Below are positions 57,995 through 64,000 of a stretch of DNA of 64,000 bases, in pieces; position 1 is the stretch's first letter; every line of letters starts with the position of its first letter. The stretch is from Rhizophagus irregularis (lineage: Eukaryota; Glomeromycota; Glomeromycetes; Glomerales; Glomeraceae). Location of the stretch: NCBI RefSeq assembly GCF_026210795.1, contig NC_089453.1, positions 1,428,501 to 1,492,500 on the forward strand. The letters run 5' to 3'. The notes under the pieces were generated by a model. It searched no databases and was not told the DNA's origin. It saw only the letters and a list, made by a program, of their open reading frames with translations. Position numbers and translations under genes: made by a program.

Positions 57995-60097
57995 CATCTA
58001 CTAATGAGATTTTCTTTAGTATTTTAATAATATTTGGGATTCTGTGCCCATTTAATATGGTAGACCAATCTATCCAATTTTTACTAGAAAAAAGAACATA
58101 ACCTTTTTGTTCTAATAATATTCTAGCATATTCAAAAGTTATCTATTGTAATCGGTATGCTAATTGATTTCGTTTCTCTTCTGTCCAAGTTCTAGCAGAA
58201 TAAAGGGTATGATTATATAACATGTTAAAATAATCAGATTTCTGGTTAAATTTTATTAGTTCTCCATTAATATAATAATAATACTCATCACAAGGAATAA
58301 TACCTAAATACTTCTATCTGCCAAACAGGACGGACATCCCCATATTATCACGAAATTGCTGATCATTTTACCAATCACTTGTCCAATATTATCACATAAA
58401 AAAATACTATTGAATTAGTTTTTTCACAAATTCTACATAATAATGTAAAAAATTTCGATTTTATTTACTTTATTTTATTTATTGTTAATAAATTAATTCT
58501 TAAAATAATTCATAAAGAATTTGTCAAATATCAGACATATATTAATTTTACAATAATTGTAAACATTTATTTAATGATAACTTTTGGGTTATCAAAAATT
58601 ATCCAGGTTTATTTTAGCCATTGATTTTTGAATACCTAAATAATATACTGTAAAAGTTTCAAGTTTCGCCCAAAGATCTATAGCTTTCCCGAAGCTTCAA
58701 AGTCACGTTAGCAGATGATCAGCATATATATAGCATATATATTAATTATTGAAAATTTGACGTAAAATCTAACTTTAGAAACACACCTTATTTTGCCACA
58801 ATACTTTTATATTAATTTATTGATAAATGAAACTATTAAATAAAATAATTTAACATAAATTGTCAGAACATTTATTGCTTAGAATAAAGCTTCAAATTTA
58901 ACGTGATATCACTTATATCATGATCGGCAAGTGATCGACATTGTGATATAATGCATGTCCGCCCTGTTTATCAAGAGTTCCATCATTCTTCACCATCTCC
59001 CAAACCTGTTTTACTAAAGATTCAGGTCTCTTGTAATTCCTGTAAGCTCGCTGGATAACTGTTATATAGAAATTCTCAAACTGATAGTTATATTGTTTAG
59101 TAATCAAGAATCCACAAGATCGCTTCATTGATTTTCCTAAACTCCAAAATACGTTATTAAAATAGATTAAAAGATCTAACCCAGAATAGGCCGGTAAATC
59201 ATGTATAACGTCTGCAGGTAATACATTTTACAGGCGATCATCCAGATTATATAGTGCAAAAAATAAATTATATTTTAGTTAGTAATTAAAATATTTTTTG
59301 GAATCAATCAGTTAAACTGGTTAAACAATTGTGACTTTTGTTCCATCTCTTAATTTTAACACAGTGCCTTTTGTGAATGGTAATAAGTTATTTTGTTTTG
59401 CATACTGAGACGAGATAAATATTTCGCTTGTATTGCTTTTGCAATTTGATGATTGATAAGAAGTTGGTGAAATCATTTTTTGCCTGATAGATGAAATACA
59501 AGCTGGCTCAAAATTTGGAGCACTAGGCATAGTATTTTCTGCTATAGTTACTTTAGCCTGTGCATAAGCTTCATAGAGAATTGTACAAGTATCATAATCA
59601 TATGATATCGATGCCAATTTATCCTTTTCTGAATGTGAGGTAGATTGGAAGAAAAGTTTTAGGTGAAGACGTTCCAGTTTTGCCTCTTCTTATAATATAG
59701 ATTGTTTATATTACCAGATACTAAATTCTTTACTATCAATAGATTGGAGAATTTTATTTATTCTTGCATATTCATTTGAAATAGTATTTCCAGAAATACA
59801 TCTCTTCAAGTAGTTATATCAATAGCGATCCTCAAAACGACCATTTGCAGATATGAAAACTAAAGAGTCACATATACTGCAATATATATAATTGGTTGGA
59901 CGATTATGAATCCTATTATCTACATATAGCTTTTCATACATTGTAATATATCCATTCTTAGAAAGAATTCTTAGGTTCTCTTCTAGTATTTCCCTAAATG
60001 AATCATAAATATGAGAGCACCATATTTCTGGTGTTTTATGATCATGTCTTTCTACTAAAGGCAATAATGCACCAACTATTCTTGTATATTCTTCAGA
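57995..60097 (-). pseudogene. Degraded ORF split by element insertions
   Basis: Minus-strand fragments with clear protein composition run across this interval, outside the elements. Near 59.82-60.06 kb there is EIWCSHIYDSFREILEENLR ... YCSICDSLVFISANGRF. Near 59.32-59.65 kb there is KLASISYDYDTCTILYEAYA ... GTVLKLRDGTKVTIV. Near 58.97-59.13 kb there is ITVIQRAYRNYKRPESLVKQ and WEMVKNDGTLDK. Near 58.00-58.31 kb there is YLGIIPCDEYYYYINGELIK ... KGYVLFSSKNWIDWSTIL. They may derive from one or two old genes of a repetitive family I cannot name. Several breaks make it non-functional. Copies A and B of the 0.64-kb element and the 538-bp MITE are inserted in or next to it. Confidence 0.45.
58323..58969. 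mobile_element. 0.64-kb non-autonomous TIR element, copy B
   Basis: The 647-bp inverted partner of copy A at 57351-57988. Its ends (ACAGGACGGACAT on the left; ATGTCCGCCCTGT on the right) give the best view of the terminal repeat consensus ACAGGGCGGACAT. Subterminal GATCA and ATCAC motifs are clustered at both ends, as expected for transposase-binding sites. No convincing target duplication is visible. The left flank resumes the degraded ORF at YLGII and the right flank leaves it at NDGTLDK. Confidence 0.7.
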
Positions 60098-60105
60098 GTC
60101 TACAT

Positions 60106-60643
60106 AGGACCCAGAAATATATATACAGGGGTAGGGTACACAGATGCGTCACCATCATAGTGGAATTAGACGGAGTAAAGTTTTGATTTGCGTACAATTT
60201 TAGAATTTTTCATCTATAGTTAGGTCATCAAGATTGCGTATTTTTTATCAAATTTTTTATATGTAAAAAATTAGTTTGCGTATTTTTGACCTAAATTTGG
60301 CTAATCTTATATATATAATATATTTACTGTACGTACTGTACGTACTTATTTAATTAACCGAATTGTAAGAAATTTCTAAGGGTTAAAAAGTGAAATTTTA
60401 GAAAAATATTATTAAAAAAATGGTAAATTCTATTTTTTCACATTAGTATTTATAATATAGAAGCCATGATAAAATAATTAATAACTTAATGTCTGAAATT
60501 TTATTTGCGTATTTTTGCAGGATTTTCAATATCAGGTGTCAATTATGTGTATTACTCATATAAAAAGTCTTTGTGTACACTGTACAGCTCATAGTAAAAA
60601 AATTTTTCGCCACCTGACCCCTATATATATATTTCTGGGTCCT
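60106..60643. mobile_element. 538-bp MITE with perfect 8-bp target duplication
   Basis: The ends are inverted repeats of about 32 bp: the left end begins AGGACCCAGAAATATATATA and continues into AGGGGT, and the right end carries the same sequence on the other strand with few differences. The element is flanked by a perfect 8-bp direct repeat GTCTACAT at 60098-60105 and 60644-60651. An 8-bp duplication is typical of hAT-type (and a few other) DNA transposons. Inside, TTTGCGTATTTTT-type motifs recur (near 60190-60240, 60275 and 60508). It has no coding capacity. Confidence 0.85.
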
Positions 60644-60651
60644 GTCTACAT

Positions 60652-61473
60652 CTTTATAGTGTAGTTCAATTAGCTTAGAATAGGCTCTACTATCTAATTC
60701 CATATTAGTGTTTTGGTAGATTATAATAGAATATAATGATTTTTTATTGATTTATACTGTTTTTAGCGATTTTAACTGATTTAGCAATACTATACTCTAA
60801 TAAATATCAGATTCAAATTTATACAGATTTGCTGGTTAAGCAGTTTTAATAATTTATGGCAGTTTTATTAATTTGTAGCAGATTTAGTGAGACTACATAC
60901 TAGTAAATACAAATTCATTTTATTCAATTATAAGCATATTGGAGATTTATATAGGGTTATATCTTAAGCTATGCTAATTTTATATTTACATGTATATGTA
61001 CAGCGAGTTTCTATAAATTACGAGATGATCAGCTAACAGATTTCAGATTTTTTTTTAGCCAGATAAGCATAACGGGAATTCATTATAAATAAAATGCACA
61101 TGTAAAAAAAATATTATTTTTCTAATGGTCATTATGCAAAACCAGAATTAGCATCTGGTTAAATTTATCTTCTGAAACTTATATTTTTTCTGATGGATAG
61201 CGTCAGGTTAAATTTATCTCCAAAAGTGCTGTGCATACTATGACTAGATTATTTTTCTGATGGTAGAGTTTGGACAAGCTTGTTTGAGCTCATCAGCAGA
61301 AGAATGAATGAATCATGTGATGTAATACAGTATATCAAGTGATAATTTATAGTAAATAAAAATATAAGTCCGAATTGTGGGCAGAACTTTATTAAATCAT
61401 TTTAGCTAGTATTTAAAAGAAAAATATTCTCTTAAAAATGATAGCCAAGGCTGGACAAGCTAGTTTGAATTCG
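60652..61473. other. AT-rich spacer with degenerate direct repeats
   Basis: No coding sequence recognised. Two loose direct repeats are visible: GGTTAAATTTATCT at about 61157 and 61204, and GGACAAGCTTGTTTGA-like sequence at about 61272 and 61452. These suggest an old repeated sequence next to the RING-type fragments. Confidence 0.4.
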
Positions 61474-62880
61474 TCAAATCTTATGCGTTAAAATTTCAGC
61501 CATTACATATTTGATTTCATTTGCAGTTAGATTTAAGATGAATGATGGGGGAATAGATCTAATCCTAGCTATTTTTTCTTTACCTATGGTATTAAAAAGT
61601 TTATAAACCTTTTCGGATTTCTCTATCTTTTTTTGCAAAGCTTCATTAGAGCATTTTGTCTCTGGAATCACCACCTTAACCTCCTTTTTAACTATCGCTT
61701 CAGATTTATCCTTGCTAAACTCAGGTTTTAATTCCTTGTATCGTTTAAATACAGCTTTCCTAAAATTAAAATAACTGAAAATGAGACCTCGAGATGCTTC
61801 TTCATTTTTAGTTTCAGCATGATCAATCCTTTCAGAGAATTGTAAAAAACTACTTGCGCTTTTATTTATTTCTTCCAAGCTTCTACTGGGATTATCAGTT
61901 AATAATTCTTCGATAAGTTGTTTTAGCATGCTTGATGTCTTCTTTTTCCCACCAGTTTTTTTCGCTTTCTTACTAGACGATTTTTCGGTAGATGCGGATG
62001 ATTCCTAGTATGTTTTTTCTGCACAGTACTTGGCTCTACTGGAGTTTCTATATCATCAATTTCCATATCAGTTGATAGGCATATAGGACACAGCTTTTGT
62101 GGATTATCGATACAGTTGTAATGGACGATATGTTTGCAGGTTAAGTATATGCGAGGTTTTGGTGAAGGATGAGTAAAGGTTTAAAAAAAGCCTAGAGAAG
62201 GAAGATACAAAGAAAGGTCTTCAGAACATTTAACATATCTTAATTAACTTCCCATCTGTTGAGTTCCTATATTCTCAACCCCTTCCATATGCATGGGTAG
62301 AGAAGTTAGGATAAACCTTTCACTCATCATGTTAGTTAAGGCCAAAGTTTCGCTTGATTGGAATAATGGTGAATCTTGAATAATAACATTCAATTCTGGC
62401 AATCAGCCAATCGGATAATTCACAATGGTAGAAAATATTTCTGTGATTTCTACATTCTTTTCACAATCAGAAATGGACATGAGTTTGGTACATTAAGCAT
62501 AAGCTTTTTTTCAGCATAGAGTCTATGAAAAATGTGCTTACAGCGTAGTCGGATGAACTCTTTGAGAGGAAATGTCAAAATGTCATTATTACATTCGGAG
62601 CATAGTTCTAATTCTGAGAAATCTATACCACTGACAGTTTTATCATTGAGACTTTTGAGAATATTATATCTGAGGTTTTTATATCTAATGAGAGAGGGTC
62701 TCTCGGATTCCGAAATACTGCTCTCTTCTCTACTTTGTGTGTTGCTGATTAGGCCAATATTGATTTCATCAACAGTGGTCGCTGAGATCTCCCTATTCCC
62801 TCTGTCATCAATTTACAGAGTTGCCACATCAAATAGGCATTCTTATGGTCGAACGAACGAATAAATGAATGAACGAACAA
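61474..62880 (-). pseudogene. Degraded RING-type gene copies with one intact 151-codon frame
   Basis: The 3' part (61474-61929) is an open frame of 151 residues, beginning MLKQLIEELLTDNPSRSLEE and continuing ASRGLIFSYFNFRKAVFKRY with a lysine-rich C-terminal half. Just upstream on the same strand a RING-like half reads CKHIVHYNCIDNPQKLCPIC. Near 62.5-62.7 kb is a second, similar unit with CSECNNDILTFPLKEFIRLR and CKHIFHRLYAE. Together they look like one or two copies of a RING-finger protein (possible E3 ubiquitin ligase) with breaks between the parts. The two RING-like units suggest duplication. I associate this combination with an expanded family of arbuscular mycorrhizal fungi; that is inference. 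Confidence 0.5.
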
Positions 62881-63360
62881 TTAAATAAATAAACAAGTTA
62901 ATAATCAACAACATAAAGCAACATTCTTGGTTTACAACATAAATAGCGTTAGTAATATAAAACATCAAGCAACATAAAATTAGTTTTAACTTCTCTAAAT
63001 TTTCCTCAATTTTTATCCACTTTACCTTTAATTTCAAACTTTGATAGCTTTCGCTACGAAATATTTTATTTATTTCAACTTCAAAATTTCGATAATTCTC
63101 TTTACAAAAGTGTATATTTTATTCATCTCATAATTATCATTTTATTCAATTAAAATTAATTAAGTTAACATTAATTAAAGTTTAAGGCGAACCTATTACC
63201 TTTAATTAATATTATACTTTATTAATAAATAATTAAATTTAACTATTCTAAATTACATTGTAGATGAGATTCTCGATAATTTCTATGATTTCTTGGATGA
63301 TATGGAATTACTTTAAATTCCGCTCTCTATTTATACAAACTTTCTATTCTAATATATACT
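62845..63360. other. AT-rich spacer with GAAC/AAAT short repeats
   Basis: Begins with an irregular run of GAAC, GAAT and AAAT tetramers at about 62848-62897, then AT-rich DNA without any recognised gene or element. Confidence 0.4.
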
Positions 63361-63394
63361 ATCTGTTATGTTCTTTTTATATGTTATCTTTCTA

Positions 63395-63500
63395 ATATGC
63401 TATCTTTTAATATACTATCTTTTAATATGCTATCTTTTAATATGCTATCTTTTAATATGCTATCTTTTAATATGCTATCTTTTAATATGCTATATGTCAT
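63395..63500. repeat. 15-bp minisatellite
   Basis: About seven tandem copies of the 15-bp unit ATGCTATCTTTTAAT, nearly identical, with a few flanking diverged copies. Because the unit is a multiple of three, it yields a repetitive open frame (LLICY repeats) that is not a gene. Confidence 0.85.
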
Positions 63501-63584
63501 CTTTTATGTTCCATCCTTTTAATATACTATCTTTCAATATGTTTCTATTTTTAATATGTTATGTTTCATCTTTTGTGGCTTATA

Positions 63585-63750
63585 TCTTTTCGTATTATCT
63601 TTTATATTATCTTTTATATTATATTATCTTTTATATATATTATCTTTTATATTATCTTTTATATTATCTTTTATATTATCTTTTTATATTATCTTTTATA
63701 TATATTATCTTTTCATATTATCTTTTTATATTATCTTTTATATTATTGTT
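63585..63750. repeat. TATCTTTTATAT-type minisatellite
   Basis: Roughly a dozen copies of an ATTATCTTTTAT unit with length variation of one or two bases. It shares the TATCTTTTA core with the adjacent 15-bp minisatellite, so both probably arose from the same seed. Confidence 0.8.
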
Positions 63751-64000
63751 TTTATGTATTTTCATTATGCGTGTTCCTTTAGTCCGTTATCCCTTCATTT
63801 TATATGATTTATCTTTTGTGGCTTATAATTATTCCTTCTAATTGTTCTTATTGTTGAACTTAATAATAATAAACTAGTTACTAAGCTGCAATTGATCGAT
63901 TCCCTACTTAATCTATTGGTTTCTTGTTAATCATTCAATAAATATTACATCATGTAGATCATTCCTCTTCCTAAATATTTATCCTTTTCGGCTAATCATT

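Noticed and set aside
62532-62864. 110-codon plus-strand open frame
   Set aside because: It is the antisense shadow of the RING-type fragments on the minus strand, which have the Cys/His pattern.
63368-63841. 157-codon frame rich in LLICYLLICY repeats
   Set aside because: It is a by-product of the minisatellites; the composition is pure low complexity.

Overview
The window reads as nuclear DNA of an AT-rich fungus with short, frequent GT-AG introns. I infer an arbuscular mycorrhizal fungus close to Rhizophagus (Glomeromycotina). The grounds are very high AT content, long A/T tracts, intron-dense housekeeping genes and a degraded, repeat-dense end carrying RING-type and Cys-rich ORF fragments of a kind I associate with that genus. 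No rRNA or other strict taxonomic marker is present, so this is inference. I could not support any tRNA, rRNA or CRISPR array.

Layout. 1-2.2 kb is AT-rich spacer with one small TIR element (MITE). 2.2-6.0 kb (+) is a Set9/Suv4-20 type histone H4K20 methyltransferase. 7.1-10.5 kb (-) is MLH1, head-to-head with the COPI beta subunit (10.6-15.1 kb, +), which is followed in tandem by RNA polymerase II subunit RPB7 (15.3-16.3 kb, +). Two small unrecognised membrane proteins (129 aa minus, 237 aa plus) are head-to-head at 16.5-18.1 kb. Mitochondrial dihydrolipoyl dehydrogenase (18.3-20.6 kb, -) is head-to-head with splicing factor PUF60 (20.8-23.9 kb, +). Ribosomal protein eL29 (24.2-24.7 kb, -) is head-to-head with an AT-hook, Ies4-like protein (25.0-25.8 kb, +), and a NEPRO/Rmp1-like protein follows (26-27 kb, +). 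Three large minus-strand genes come next: autophagy lipid-transfer protein ATG2 (28.0-36.3 kb), tubulin-folding cofactor D (37.1-42.1 kb) and an F-box protein (43.5-45.3 kb). A MAPEG-family membrane protein lies at 47.9-48.8 kb (-).

From about 50.7 kb the character changes. A tandem cluster of three members of a small unrecognised protein family (one with a signal peptide, two without) sits at 50.8-53.2 kb. After it come about 1.4 kb of featureless AT-rich DNA, a degenerate AAGTCTAAC-type repeat field (54.6-55.6 kb), and degraded minus-strand ORFs (55.7-62.9 kb). These ORFs are interrupted by a pair of inverted copies of a 0.64-kb non-autonomous element and by a 538-bp MITE with a perfect 8-bp target duplication. 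Minisatellites lie at 63.4-63.75 kb.

The 2-49 kb part is a conserved housekeeping block covering chromatin and transcription (Set9, RPB7, Ies4-like), repair (MLH1), RNA processing and translation (PUF60, eL29, NEPRO-like), membrane traffic and autophagy (COPB1, ATG2), metabolism (DLD) and cytoskeleton (TBCD). These genes share no single pathway. The last 13 kb is fast-evolving, lineage-specific sequence. The best leads for something undescribed are the three-paralog cluster, the coding-like islands inside the 800-nt PUF60 intron, and the layered element insertions at 57-60.7 kb.
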